36,411 bases of DNA from Dehalococcoidia bacterium. GTDB lineage: Bacteria; Chloroflexota; Dehalococcoidia; Lucifugimonadales; UBA3495. The notes beneath the pieces were generated by a model, which saw only the letters and a program-made list of their open reading frames with translations, was not told where the DNA came from and did not search any database. Location of the stretch: positions 1 through 36,411 of the forward strand of contig JAGWBI010000025.1 in NCBI GenBank assembly GCA_021295965.1. Reading direction: 5' to 3'. The translations under genes and the position numbers were made by a program. Every line of letters starts with the position of its first letter. Position 1 is the stretch's first letter. Below are positions 1 to 8,258 of this stretch, piece by piece.

Positions 1-1320
1 ATCCAGGGCCAAGTCGGACGGAGCGCCCTGGGGGACGCGGGCGCCGACGTAACGGCCGGCCGAGGTATCGCTGACGGTGGTGGCGCGACGCCCCGAAGAC
101 CGACGGGCCCGGCGGTCGGGCGGTTGAACTTGCAGGTTCTGGACAGCGTAGGGATCGCCTACCTCAAACCACTCGTCACCCAGGGCAGCGTCGCCGGGTT
201 CTTCCGTCTCGGGTTCCGGAGGGTCGGGTTCTCTATCGCTATCGGAGTCGCCGGGGTCCTGGTCGGACGAGTTGTCCTGATCCGATGGTTCGCGGTCGCG
301 CTGCTGGTTCTGGAAATCTTCCAACATATTGTCCAGCTGCTCGGTGACCAGATGGGGCTGCTGCAGCAGGGCCATGAGCGCCGCCTCGCGCACGTCCTCC
401 ACGTCCACCACAGCGCGGCCCTCATAGGCTGCGATGGTGCTGGCGGTCTTGTACATCACGATGTCGCCGCGCAGACCGTCAACCTGGTACTCGGCGCAGA
501 TGTCGGTGATGAGCTCCAGGATTTCGTCTGGCACCACCACGTCAGCGAGGCGTCGCTGGCTGCTGATCAGCCTCTCCCGCTCGGCCTGCTCCATCTCGAC
601 CCAAGCGTCCATGAAATCGAAAGGGCTGGCTTCAAAGGCCATGCGACGTCGGACCACCTCCCGGCGCTCCTCCGGTTGGAATACGCCATCAACCTCCACC
701 GCTAACCCGAAGCGGTCGAGCAGTTGAGGGCGCAGGTCTCCCTCTTCCGGGTTCATCGTGCCCACCAGCATGAACTCGGCGTCGTGGCTGACGGAGATGC
801 CCTCCCGCTCCACGTAGTTGCGGCCCATGGCGGCGGCGTCCAGCAACACGTCCACCAGATGGTCGTTGAGGAGGTTCACCTCGTCGATGTACAAGATGCC
901 CCGGTGGGCGGTGGCGATCAAACCCGGTTCAAAGTTCTTCTCGCCAGACTTGATGGCCTGCTCAATATCCAGGGAACCCACCAGGCGGTCTTCGGTAGCC
1001 CCAACGGGCAGGTCAACGATGCGAACCTGGCGGTTGGCCGAGGCGCTTGCCCGGCCGGCCTGCTGGCACCACTGGCATACTTCCTGGGGCGCGCCCGGTT
1101 CGCAGCTGTAGGGACAACCCGGAACCACCGGAACCTGGGGCAGCAGGGCGGCGAGGGAACGCACGGCGGTGCTCTTGGCGGTGCCTTTCTTGCCCCGCAC
1201 CAGCACGCCGCCGATCCGGGGGTTGATGGCGTTGAGCAGCAACGCGCGTTTCATCGGCGTCTGGCCGACGATGGCGGTGAAGGGGAAGCGCGGGTCGCGC
1301 CCTGCGGTCGGTTGCGTCAC
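1..1320 (-). CDS. Cobaltochelatase/magnesium-chelatase ATPase, ChlI-ChlD fusion type (partial, C-terminus outside window)
   Basis: AAA+ ATPase of the magnesium-chelatase family, expected to power metal insertion by the CobN protein encoded upstream. The frame runs from a GTG at 1320 to the left edge, giving 440 residues without a stop. Walker A (GKKGTAKST) is at residues 43-51 and a Walker B-type stretch (GILYIDEVNLLNDHLVDVLL) follows. A Cys-rich insert (GCPYSCEP...VCQWC) just after Walker A could bind metal. After the AAA+ part comes a very acidic, proline-rich linker typical of the hinge to a ChlD-type VWA domain, which would lie beyond the window. The gene starts 20 bases after the upstream gene and has no clear Shine-Dalgarno (SD), so the exact start is uncertain. 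No separate CobS or CobT is visible; a CobN plus fused ChlI/ChlD enzyme is a known arrangement. BchI/BchD of chlorophyll synthesis is the alternative, but the B12 context argues against it. Confidence 0.88.
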   Translation of the reverse strand, partial: MTQPTAGRDPRFPFTAIVGQTPMKRALLLNAINPRIGGVLVRGKKGTAKSTAVRSLAALLPQVPVVPGCPYSCEPGAPQEVCQWCQQAGRASASANRQVRIVDLPVGATEDRLVGSLDIEQAIKSGEKNFEPGLIATAHRGILYIDEVNLLNDHLVDVLLDAAAMGRNYVEREGISVSHDAEFMLVGTMNPEEGDLRPQLLDRFGLAVEVDGVFQPEERREVVRRRMAFEASPFDFMDAWVEMEQAERERLISSQRRLADVVVPDEILELITDICAEYQVDGLRGDIVMYKTASTIAAYEGRAVVDVEDVREAALMALLQQPHLVTEQLDNMLEDFQNQQRDREPSDQDNSSDQDPGDSDSDREPDPPEPETEEPGDAALGDEWFEVGDPYAVQNLQVQPPDRRARRSSGRRATTVSDTSAGRYVGARVPQGAPSDLALD

Positions 1321-1340
1321 GGGAACATCTATTGCGTGAA

Positions 1341-1751
1341 TCAGCGTTCCACGAAGACCAGGGCATCTTCCTTGCCGACCCACCGGTCGCGAGCCTCTTC
1401 AAAAGCGCGCAGTTTTTCCGGTTGCAGTTCGGTGCGCTTTTCGTCGTCGTCCAGGTAAGGATTCGGGAAATAGCATCGCACCAATGTCTCATCCCACTCG
1501 TGGGAGAAACGAACGTAGTAGGATTTGAGATCGCCGTGGCTGGTGGCCTCGACGAACTGGATGCCGTCGATCCGTTCCATCTGGAGGTGGAAGTGCCAGT
1601 TGTCGGCCTCAATGGTGGCCCAACCGTTATGCACTTCCGGCTCCTTGATGCCGTCGGCGTGGTTTTCGCTGACCACGGAACCGCCACCGACGACCCACAT
1701 CATCTTGGGGTCCTGGGCCAGTTCCTTGAGCAAATCCAAAGCGTGTTCCAT
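1341..1751 (-). CDS. Conserved hypothetical protein in the cobalamin operon (136 aa)
   Basis: Soluble protein of 136 residues, not recognised as a named family. I chose the ATG at 1751 because GGGAGG (1761-1766) sits 9 bases upstream; a GTG at 1772 that overlaps the cobN stop (GTGA) is the alternative and would add 7 residues. The sequence is rich in aromatic residues and His (WHFHLQMERIDGIQFVEA, then SYYVRFSHEWDETLVRCYF), followed by an acidic, helical C-terminus. The pattern of beta strands with paired His/Trp is faintly reminiscent of heme-utilisation folds of the HemS/ChuX type, but this is a weak impression only. It lies between cobN and the chelatase ATPase, transcribed with them and so presumably under the B12 riboswitch. 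A role in tetrapyrrole or cobalt handling is an inference from position. Confidence 0.72.
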   Translation of the reverse strand: MEHALDLLKELAQDPKMMWVVGGGSVVSENHADGIKEPEVHNGWATIEADNWHFHLQMERIDGIQFVEATSHGDLKSYYVRFSHEWDETLVRCYFPNPYLDDDEKRTELQPEKLRAFEEARDRWVGKEDALVFVER

Positions 1752-1768
1752 CTGCCGCTTCCTCCCGC

Positions 1769-4700
1769 TCACGGGGTGGTTGAAGGGTTGGCGCGGGCGC
1801 CGGCTTCCTGCCGGGCCTCAATATCGGTTTCCAATTCGAGATACATCTGCCGCAGTTGGTCCAGCATATCCGGGGGAGGATTTTCCCACAAGCCCCGCTG
1901 GACCGCTTCCAGCAGTCTTTCGACGATACCGCGCAGTGCCCAGGGGTTGCTCTGCCGGAAGAACTCCTGCATTTCGGGGTTCAGGACATATTCCTCGGTG
2001 ACATCCTCATACATCCAGTCTTCGATGACTTGCGCGGTAGCATCGTAGCCGAACATGTAGTCAACGGTGGCGGCCAGCTCGAAGGCGCCTTTGTAACCGT
2101 GACGCTGCATGGACTGCATCCACTTGGGGTTGACCACGCGGCTCCGGAACACGCGCCGGGCTTCGTCCTGCAAATCCCGGACGCGGGCGCGGGACGGATC
2201 GCTGCTGTCACCAAAGAACTGGCGCGGATTGCGCCCGGTCAGGGACCGCACGGTGGCGATCATGCCGCCGTGGTATTGCATATAGTCGTCGCTGTCGAAA
2301 ACGTCATGCTCGCGGTTGTCCTGGTTCTTCGCGGCGATGACGATTTGGCCGAAGCGGGTCCGGAACTCGTTACGGGCAGTGACCCCAAAGTCCTGCCGCG
2401 AGTAGGCGTAGCCGCCCCAGGAGGTGTACACCTCTGCCAGGTCATGGACGGTTTCCCAGTTCCGTTCGTCCAGGACGCCCAGGATGCCGGCTCCGTAGGC
2501 TCCGGGCTTGCTGCCGAAGATTCGGAACAAGGATGGATCGCCGGCGCTTTCCGTGGTTTCGTCATCAGACGCGGCAGCGCGGCGCTCCGCATCTTCGCGG
2601 ACGTGTTTGACGATGTAGTTGTCCTCGGAAGATTCACTTTGGGCGGCGGCCAGGGCCACTGCCTGGTCAATCAGGTAGATGAGGTTCGGGAAGGCATCCC
2701 GGAAGAAGCCGCTGATTCGCACGGTAACGTCGATCCGGGGGCGGCCCAGTTCGGATACCGGGATCACCTCCAGACCGCTCACGCGACGGCTTTCCGCCTG
2801 CCAGACGGGTTTCACGCCGAGCAGATAGAGTATCTGGGCGATGTCATCGCCGTGCGTTCGCATGGCCGAGGTGCCCCAGACCACCACGCCAACCATTTCC
2901 GGGTAGCCGCCCTCTTCATCAAGGTATTTCTGGAGCAGAGCGTCGCCGAGGGCCATGCCAACATCCCAGGCGGTGGGCGATGGCAGGGCGCGGGGATCCA
3001 CGGAGTAGAAATTGCGGCCGGTGGGCAGGACGTTGACCATGCCCCTGGTGGGCGCGCCCGACGGGCCCGGCGGCACAAACCGACCCTCGAGACCCCGCAG
3101 GAGGTTGTCAATCTCGTCGGTGGTGCGCAGCAGCGACGGATAGATATGCTCGCCCACGTAGGACAAGACGCTTTCGGTGCGGCGGTCGGCTTTCCCCAAC
3201 GTGTCAACTACCACGCCGGGTATGAGATGGGCCCCGAAACCGTCCTCGCAGAGGCGCTGATATGCTGACCGGCACAGGTATTCGAGGGCTTCGATGACGT
3301 CGCCGGCATTACGAATGCCACCGCCGTTTTCCGTGCCGCGCAGCGCCGAGGGTGTGGAACCGTTGACGGCAGCGGCAGGATCTTCCAGCAGAGCGTAGTA
3401 GTCATAGCCCAATGCTTCGGCCAGGGTGCGCCGCAGACTGGGAACGGCGCCGTTGTCCAGGCGCGTCAAAGCGCACAACAGGCCCACCATCTGCTCTGAC
3501 GTAGGCGGTTCACCCAAGGTGTGCAGGCCGTCTTTGATCTGGGCGTCCTTGATTTCGCAGAGGTAGCCGTCGATCTCCAGCATGAACTCGCCAAAGTCAT
3601 CAGGCTGTTCGTCCACGCCCAGGTCGCGATGCAACTCGGCCTGTTGAACCATTTCCCAGATCTGCGCCTCCAGGGTGGGCAACTTGGCCGGGTCGAGAGT
3701 TTGGCACTGGTAGTGCTCATCCATGAGCTGCTCCAATTTGGCGATGTCGCCGTAGGAGTCAGCGGTGGTCATGGGCGGGATCAGGTGATCAATGATCGTG
3801 GCGTGGGTACGGCGCTTGGCTTGGGTGCCCTCGCCGGGGTTGTTCACGATGAAGGGATAGAAAAGCGGAATGTCGTCCAGGGCAACCTCCGGATAACACG
3901 CCTCGGACAGGCCGACGCCCTTGCCGGGTAGCCACTCCAGTGTCCCGTGCTTGCCGATGTGGATCATCGCGTCGGCCCGAAAAACGTCGCGAATCCAGCG
4001 GTAGTAAGCGATGTAGTGGTGCGTGGGCGTAAGGTCGGGGTTGTGATAGACGGAGATGGGATTCTCGCCGAACCCCCGGGGCGGTTGAAGACCGACGAAC
4101 ACGTTGCCCATCGGCACGCCAGCGATAGCCAGCCGGTCACCCGTCCGGTACACGTGGCCGGGCGGATCACCCCACGCGTCCCGCAACTCGGCCCGAACCG
4201 ATTCGGGGAAACCCGCGTACCAACGCGCGTAGTCGCGGCGCTCCACGTGGCCGGCGGCCAGCCGGAGCTGTTCCTCAGTCAACGAGTCAGTATCGTTGCT
4301 GCACCGTTCAATGATGCGTTGAACCAGCTCATCGCCGTCGGCGGGGATGTCTTCGACCTGATACCCGGCGTTTTTCAGTGCGTTCAGCAGGTTGATGGCA
4401 GATGCCGGCGTGTCCAAGCCCACGGCGTTTCCGATGCGGGCGTCCTTGGTGGGATAGTTGCTGAGGATTATGGCGATGCGCTTTTCCCCGTTGGCCTTGC
4501 GGCGCAGGGCTGAATGGCGGGCAGCCAGGCGCGCCACGTAGTCCATGCGGTCGGGTTGCGCGACATAACGCTGCATCCGGCCCGCTGACAATCCATTGGC
4601 GGCGGCGGTTTCCTCTTTGAACGAAACCGGAACTGCGATGATCCGCCCGTCGAATTCGGGGAAAGCGACATTCATCGCCGTATCGATGGGACCGAGGCCC

Positions 4701-5662
4701 AGGGAGCTTTCCTCCCACTCCGAACGGCTGCCGGTGCTCACAATTCCCTGGATGATGGGCACGTCCAGCTTGTCCAGCAGCTCCTGGGACCAGCCCGTGG
4801 CGACGGTGGCTCCCGTGCCGCCCTGCTGGTGGTCCAGGTCGCTCATGGCCAAGCCCATGGTGTTGACGATGCAATCCACCCTGGGAATGCCGTCAGTGTT
4901 GACCATGTAATCGGTGAGCGTGTGTCCGCCGTCGCCGTCATCATCTTCCGGTTGGTGCTTGAGGCTGTAGGAGAACACCGGCAGCACGTTGACATCTTGT
5001 TTTTCCAGGCAAGCGATCAGATCGTCAACGAAGGCCAAATTCCCGCTCATCCAGTGGGCACGGTAGAAAAGGACGCCGACGGAGGGTCGATCCGGAATGA
5101 ACCGGGCGGCGATGTAATCGGCTACGCCGGTGCCTTCCGCTACCTCCGGGTGATAGACGCCTTGCCAGGGCATCGGCGCCGGAGCCTCGTGCCCATAATC
5201 TCCGCCAAGGTAGGTGTCGGCCAGGAATAGGAACAGATTTCGGAAATTGAGGACGCCACCGCGCATCAGGTACGAGAAGACCGTTTCCACCTCGGCCACC
5301 GGAGCGGTACAGGCAGTTACCAGGTCTTCGTCCCATTCCTGATGCCCCGGGCAGGCAATCAGCGGAATACGGTTGGCAAGGCAGGTTTCAACCAGCCTGT
5401 CGAATACATCACCCAGGGCGCGCTTCCCGCCCAACAACCGCAGAACCACCGCTCCGGCGCCTTGGACTGTCTTTAGCAGCTCATCGCGGGTTTCGGCAGC
5501 GGTGTCGCTTTCCCCCTCCAACGCCACCGGATTGCAGGCATACACGTTGACGGAATCGCCCCAGGGCATCCCCACCAGTGCACGCTCGGCGGTGAGGATA
5601 TCAGTGTCCGCCGTCGTTACCAGTACGATGGTGGCTGGGCCAATTGCAGTTGGTATCGTCAT
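1769..5662 (-). CDS. cobN: Cobaltochelatase subunit CobN
   Basis: Large catalytic subunit of the aerobic-type cobaltochelatase, which inserts Co2+ into hydrogenobyrinate a,c-diamide using ATP hydrolysed by AAA+ partners. Its 1297 residues match the usual CobN size. The CobN/BchH signature HIGKHGTLEWLPGK lies at about residues 566-579, followed by conserved segments such as YPFIVNNPGEGTQAKRR and, near the C-terminus, a tryptophan-rich MYEDVTEEY region. The start ATG at 5662 overlaps the stop of the small membrane protein gene (ATGA), indicating translational coupling. The downstream ChlI/ChlD-type ATPase supports cobalt rather than magnesium chelation, as does co-transcription with cbiE behind a B12 riboswitch. 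BchH (magnesium) is the only serious alternative; no chlorophyll gene is visible. Confidence 0.95.
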   Translation of the reverse strand: MTIPTAIGPATIVLVTTADTDILTAERALVGMPWGDSVNVYACNPVALEGESDTAAETRDELLKTVQGAGAVVLRLLGGKRALGDVFDRLVETCLANRIPLIACPGHQEWDEDLVTACTAPVAEVETVFSYLMRGGVLNFRNLFLFLADTYLGGDYGHEAPAPMPWQGVYHPEVAEGTGVADYIAARFIPDRPSVGVLFYRAHWMSGNLAFVDDLIACLEKQDVNVLPVFSYSLKHQPEDDDGDGGHTLTDYMVNTDGIPRVDCIVNTMGLAMSDLDHQQGGTGATVATGWSQELLDKLDVPIIQGIVSTGSRSEWEESSLGLGPIDTAMNVAFPEFDGRIIAVPVSFKEETAAANGLSAGRMQRYVAQPDRMDYVARLAARHSALRRKANGEKRIAIILSNYPTKDARIGNAVGLDTPASAINLLNALKNAGYQVEDIPADGDELVQRIIERCSNDTDSLTEEQLRLAAGHVERRDYARWYAGFPESVRAELRDAWGDPPGHVYRTGDRLAIAGVPMGNVFVGLQPPRGFGENPISVYHNPDLTPTHHYIAYYRWIRDVFRADAMIHIGKHGTLEWLPGKGVGLSEACYPEVALDDIPLFYPFIVNNPGEGTQAKRRTHATIIDHLIPPMTTADSYGDIAKLEQLMDEHYQCQTLDPAKLPTLEAQIWEMVQQAELHRDLGVDEQPDDFGEFMLEIDGYLCEIKDAQIKDGLHTLGEPPTSEQMVGLLCALTRLDNGAVPSLRRTLAEALGYDYYALLEDPAAAVNGSTPSALRGTENGGGIRNAGDVIEALEYLCRSAYQRLCEDGFGAHLIPGVVVDTLGKADRRTESVLSYVGEHIYPSLLRTTDEIDNLLRGLEGRFVPPGPSGAPTRGMVNVLPTGRNFYSVDPRALPSPTAWDVGMALGDALLQKYLDEEGGYPEMVGVVVWGTSAMRTHGDDIAQILYLLGVKPVWQAESRRVSGLEVIPVSELGRPRIDVTVRISGFFRDAFPNLIYLIDQAVALAAAQSESSEDNYIVKHVREDAERRAAASDDETTESAGDPSLFRIFGSKPGAYGAGILGVLDERNWETVHDLAEVYTSWGGYAYSRQDFGVTARNEFRTRFGQIVIAAKNQDNREHDVFDSDDYMQYHGGMIATVRSLTGRNPRQFFGDSSDPSRARVRDLQDEARRVFRSRVVNPKWMQSMQRHGYKGAFELAATVDYMFGYDATAQVIEDWMYEDVTEEYVLNPEMQEFFRQSNPWALRGIVERLLEAVQRGLWENPPPDMLDQLRQMYLELETDIEARQEAGARANPSTTP

Positions 5663-5862
5663 TGTCGTCGTCGCTGCCTTATCGAATCAACCAGCACGCC
5701 CAGGATGGCCCCCATCGAAGCGCCCACAAACCAGCCGGACATCGTCGCCAAGTGCCCCAGGAGGTATCCATAAACGTGTCGGTTGAAATCCGGTGCGATG
5801 GCGCACCCCACGGCTGCACCCAAGAGGGACGCCATGGCCGCGAAGAGTATGGTGAACGTCAT
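5659..5862 (-). CDS. Small two-helix membrane protein of the cobalamin operon (67 aa)
   Basis: Sixty-seven residues with two predicted hydrophobic helices, about residues 3-25 (FTILFAAMASLLGAAVGCAI) and 41-60 (SGWFVGASMGAILGVLV), and a basic tail (RQRRRQ) that should face the cytoplasm. Small-residue motifs (GxxxG-like) in both helices favour helix packing. The gene overlaps the cobN start by 4 bases (ATGA) and begins 17 bases after cbiE, so it is very likely translated. No family is recognised. It lacks the His-rich motif expected of a CbtB-type cobalt transporter subunit. The position suggests a membrane role linked to cobalt or corrinoid, such as chelatase anchoring or metal delivery; that is inference. 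Confidence 0.68.
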   Translation of the reverse strand: MTFTILFAAMASLLGAAVGCAIAPDFNRHVYGYLLGHLATMSGWFVGASMGAILGVLVDSIRQRRRQ

Positions 5863-5879
5863 TCGTAGTCATCCCCAGC

Positions 5880-6578
5880 TCAATTCCCTTCGGTCAAAGT
5901 TCGGGGGAAAACCATGATCGAGAGGTCGCTGAATTCATCCGGCAATTCCGCGCATTGGGCCAGCGTTCCGTCCCAGCGTGATTCGTCGGCCAGGGTGAGC
6001 CGCTGGAATACGGTCACCGGATGACCCGGGTCTGCGCCGTCGGCGATGGCGTTGGCGGCGATGGCCGGCGGCATAAAATCGAACGGACGCGGCAGCAAGA
6101 TCACGTTGCGACGGTCTTGCCGCAGGGTATCGACCAATTCTCCCAACTCTGAACCCCGGTCCCAACGCTGGTGCAGGGTCAGGAATAACGACTCCTCCAG
6201 GGATAGGCCGGCGCGAGCGCAAGCAATCTGTATGCTGCTGACACCCGGCACCAGTTCCACCGTATCAGCACGCCGCCGGACCCGGTTCAATAATTCCTTG
6301 GCGGAAACGTTCAAGTCACCCCAGACGCAGACGACACAGTTCTTCCCTGCCTCGGCTTGTTCCTGCGCGTAGTCAAGCACCGCTTCTTGGTCTCGGTAAG
6401 CCATGGGCCGAACCTCGGCCGACCCGGTGCGCCCGGCGACAACGTCCAGCACGGTCTTGAAACCAACCACCAGGTCGGCGCCTTCCAGCGCCTCGCGACC
6501 CTTGAGGGTGAGCAGGTCAGGATCGCCGGGGCCGATGCCCACGACGGTCATTTTGGTACTTGGGGATTGTGAAGTCAT
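5880..6578 (-). CDS. cbiE: Precorrin-6Y C5,15-methyltransferase, CbiE subunit
   Basis: SAM-dependent methyltransferase of the tetrapyrrole methylase fold, acting on the corrin ring in cobalamin synthesis. The N-terminal SAM loop VVGIGPGDPDLLTLKGREAL is diagnostic, and ELVPGVSSIQIACARAGLSLEE is typical of the CbiE/CobL N-terminal domain. At 232 residues it covers only the CbiE half; the decarboxylating CbiT half found fused in CobL is absent here and must be encoded elsewhere. It is the first gene after the B12 riboswitch and terminator. Two in-frame ATGs are possible (6578 and 6551), the second leaving MTVVGIGPG at the N-terminus; neither has a good SD, and a CCTCCC run precedes the first. 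Confidence 0.9.
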   Translation of the reverse strand: MTSQSPSTKMTVVGIGPGDPDLLTLKGREALEGADLVVGFKTVLDVVAGRTGSAEVRPMAYRDQEAVLDYAQEQAEAGKNCVVCVWGDLNVSAKELLNRVRRRADTVELVPGVSSIQIACARAGLSLEESLFLTLHQRWDRGSELGELVDTLRQDRRNVILLPRPFDFMPPAIAANAIADGADPGHPVTVFQRLTLADESRWDGTLAQCAELPDEFSDLSIMVFPRTLTEGN

Positions 6579-6594
6579 TTGTGATGGGAGGTTG

Positions 6595-6629
6595 GAAACA
6601 ATAAACCCTGGCGTAAGACTGCGCCAGGG
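6595..6629 (-). terminator. Intrinsic terminator of the cobalamin riboswitch expression platform
   Basis: On the minus strand an 8-bp stem CCCTGGCG / CGCCAGGG (6622-6629 with 6606-6613) encloses an 8-base loop and is followed by TTTATTGTTT. It lies between the B12 aptamer and the cbiE start, 16 bases before the ATG. This is the expected OFF structure for transcriptional control. Some 100 bases separate aptamer and stem, so an anti-terminator probably forms in between. Confidence 0.78.
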
Positions 6630-6734
6630 GTGTTGTTGCCTTTCACGACTATGGCCGCCAGCCGTCCTGCAAATGATGGCCGACGCGTCGAAGGGACAAC
6701 CCTGTTGGGCGCAGAGCAGATCTCCAAAAGCACA

Positions 6735-6925
6735 TCGGGCAGGTCTCCTGGCTTGCGGCTCATTGCACCGCCGATGCCTTCCCGCCGTCCAAATTTCTTA
6801 CGGAAGGCAGTGGCCAAATCATCGACGGGCTCCCCGCTTACAGTGGCGCAACCGCGGCGGATTCGCACCGCCTTCCCAATTAAGCCTGGTTGGGTCTCAT
6901 GGCGCCCGATGTCCCGGTTTCGAAT
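6735..6925 (-). ncRNA. Cobalamin (B12) riboswitch aptamer
   Basis: Read on the minus strand, the region holds the hallmark elements in order: GGGAAGGCGGTGCGAATCC with its pairing partner CCGCGG, then GCGCCACTGTAAGCGGGG (the GCCACTG core, 6841-6847), a second CCACTGCC stem, and the B12 box AGCCAGGAGACCTGCC (6738-6753). Size and order fit the adenosylcobalamin-type aptamer. It lies 5' of cbiE and cobN and should switch the operon off when cobalamin is abundant. The outer limits are estimated from the P1 region. Confidence 0.96.
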
Positions 6926-6954
6926 GTTAAGTCAACGGTCGGACCGCTGCCAAC

Positions 6955-6983
6955 AATGTAGCGGTGCCGCCGCCCGATGTCAA
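6955..6983 (-). promoter_or_regulatory. Sigma70-type promoter of the cobalamin operon
   Basis: Minus strand TTGACA (6978-6983), a 17-base spacer and TACATT (6955-6960). The start site would be near 6948, about 25 bases before the riboswitch aptamer. This is among the closest matches to the -35/-10 consensus in the window. Confidence 0.8.
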
Positions 6984-7054
6984 CGTGCTGCGCGGCGTGC
7001 GGCAGGGGTCACCAATAGATTGTTTGGCCGGATCAAGGTTTCCCGGTCCAGGCC

Positions 7055-7078
7055 AGGGGCGAATAATTTTTCGGCCCT
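7055..7078. repeat. Degenerate copy of the GGGGCGAAT palindrome
   Basis: AGGGGCGAATAAT followed by TTTTCGGCCCT resembles the perfect palindromes at 15791 and 29668 but has lost full symmetry. It lies in the gap between minE and the cobalamin promoter (6984-7180), where no gene was found, and may serve as the 3' end signal of the min operon. Confidence 0.5.
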
Positions 7079-7180
7079 GCCCACAGATGCAGCGTCAGAA
7101 GCAATCCTCACGACGCAGGATTACCCACGCCTGCCTGCTGGATACCCTGCCGTTTTCCCCTGCGCCGCACCGGAGGCGCG

Positions 7181-7441
7181 TTATCGCCGGTGGTTTTGCA
7201 GGCGTACCCGGGATACCAGGAACACCTCGTCCCCTTCCCGTCGCAAACCGAATTCGGTGAATTCCGGCGCCACCGGCAGGTGCTCGCTGATGGTATAAAG
7301 CATCCGGTCCCGCAACGCCGACAGCTCAGGCGCGGCCACTTCCATGCGGTCCCGCCGGATCGCCGACTGGACACGTTCCTTCGCCACCTGCCGGGGGGTG
7401 TTGTCGCGCCGGCCTCGATTTCTGAGCAACAGATCAAACAT
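7181..7441 (-). CDS. minE: Cell division topological specificity factor MinE
   Basis: Eighty-six residues, the usual MinE length. The N-terminal amphipathic start MFDLLLRNRG fits a membrane-targeting sequence, and AKERVQSAIRRDRMEV corresponds to the conserved AKERLQ...HDR anti-MinCD region; the C-terminal half forms the topological specificity domain. MinE stimulates MinD ATPase and sets up pole-to-pole oscillation. Its ATG lies inside the end of minD (8-base overlap), and it is the last gene of a minC-minD-minE operon. Confidence 0.93.
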   Translation of the reverse strand: MFDLLLRNRGRRDNTPRQVAKERVQSAIRRDRMEVAAPELSALRDRMLYTISEHLPVAPEFTEFGLRREGDEVFLVSRVRLQNHRR

Positions 7442-8258
7442 GAGCCGACGTTCTCCGGTTGATGCCCATCAGGTTGCGAACCTTATCCATTATGGATGTG
7501 GGCTGTTCCTCGACCGGGTCAATTATCGGGACGTAATCCCCGTCTATCCGAGCCGCTATGCGCACGAACTCCCGGCCCGATGGCGACGTTGGGTCATACA
7601 CCACCGGCGTCCCGTTATTGGTGGCGGTGATAACCCGGTCGTCGGACGGCACCAGGCCGATGGCATCCACCGCCAGCATCTCCAGCACGTCCGAAGCGTC
7701 CATCATGTTACCCTGGCGCACCATCTCCGGTTTGATGCGGTTGATGATGAGCTTGGCGTCCCGAACGTTGCTCGCATGCAGCAGCCCGATTACCCGGTCG
7801 GCGTCCCGGATGGCCGATACTTCCGGGGTGGTGACCACCAGCGCTTCCTGAGCGGCGGAAATGGCGTTCTTGAATCCCTGCTCAATCCCGGCGGGGCAAT
7901 CCACAATGACGTAATCGAAATTGTCCTCCAGCCGGCGACAGACACCCGTCAGTTGCTCCCCGGTGATGCAGTCCTTGTCTCGGGTCTGGGCAGCCGCGAT
8001 GAGATACAGTTCCCCGGCGTGCTTGTCCTTGATCAGGGCCTGTTCAATCCGGCAGCGGCCCTCCACCACGTCCACCAGGTCATACACGATCCGGTTTTCC
8101 AACCCCATCACCACGTCCAGATTGCGCAACCCGATGTCCGTATCCACAACCGCGACGCGATTGGATCGCAAGGCCAGAGCGGCGCCCACGTTGGCGGTGG
8201 CCGTAGTCTTGCCCACACCTCCTTTGCCGGAAGTCATGACTATGGTCTTACCGCTCAT
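7434..8258 (-). CDS. minD: Septum site-determining ATPase MinD
   Basis: ParA/MinD-type P-loop ATPase of 274 residues that recruits MinC to the membrane. The deviant Walker A GKGGVGKT is at residues 11-18, followed by DTDIGLRNLDVVMGLENR, and the C-terminus (SIMDKVRNLMGINRR) is the amphipathic membrane-targeting helix. I chose the ATG at 8258 because GGAGG lies 8 bases upstream and the protein then begins MSGKTIVMTSGKGG, as MinD does; a longer open frame to 8339 would add 27 non-homologous residues. It overlaps minC by 11 bases and minE by 8. Confidence 0.96.
   Translation of the reverse strand: MSGKTIVMTSGKGGVGKTTATANVGAALALRSNRVAVVDTDIGLRNLDVVMGLENRIVYDLVDVVEGRCRIEQALIKDKHAGELYLIAAAQTRDKDCITGEQLTGVCRRLEDNFDYVIVDCPAGIEQGFKNAISAAQEALVVTTPEVSAIRDADRVIGLLHASNVRDAKLIINRIKPEMVRQGNMMDASDVLEMLAVDAIGLVPSDDRVITATNNGTPVVYDPTSPSGREFVRIAARIDGDYVPIIDPVEEQPTSIMDKVRNLMGINRRTSAHV

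Noticed and set aside
1856-3268. Long plus-strand open frame antisense to cobN
   Set aside because: Composition and lack of motifs mark it as a high-GC shadow of the clear CobN reading frame.
1-5662. Chlorophyll magnesium-chelatase (BchH/BchI/BchD) operon
   Set aside because: B12 riboswitch control and adjacency to cbiE point to cobalt; no other chlorophyll gene is present.
5373-5868. Plus-strand frames opposite the cobN start and the small membrane gene
   Set aside because: The minus-strand genes overlap with ATGA coupling, which fits an operon; the plus frames do not.
6575-6868. Minus-strand 97-codon frame upstream of cbiE
   Set aside because: It lies inside the riboswitch aptamer and terminator, so the conservation there is RNA structure.
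6630-7298. Plus-strand 222-codon frame across the riboswitch and min gap
   Set aside because: It is antisense to the riboswitch and promoter and has no family resemblance.
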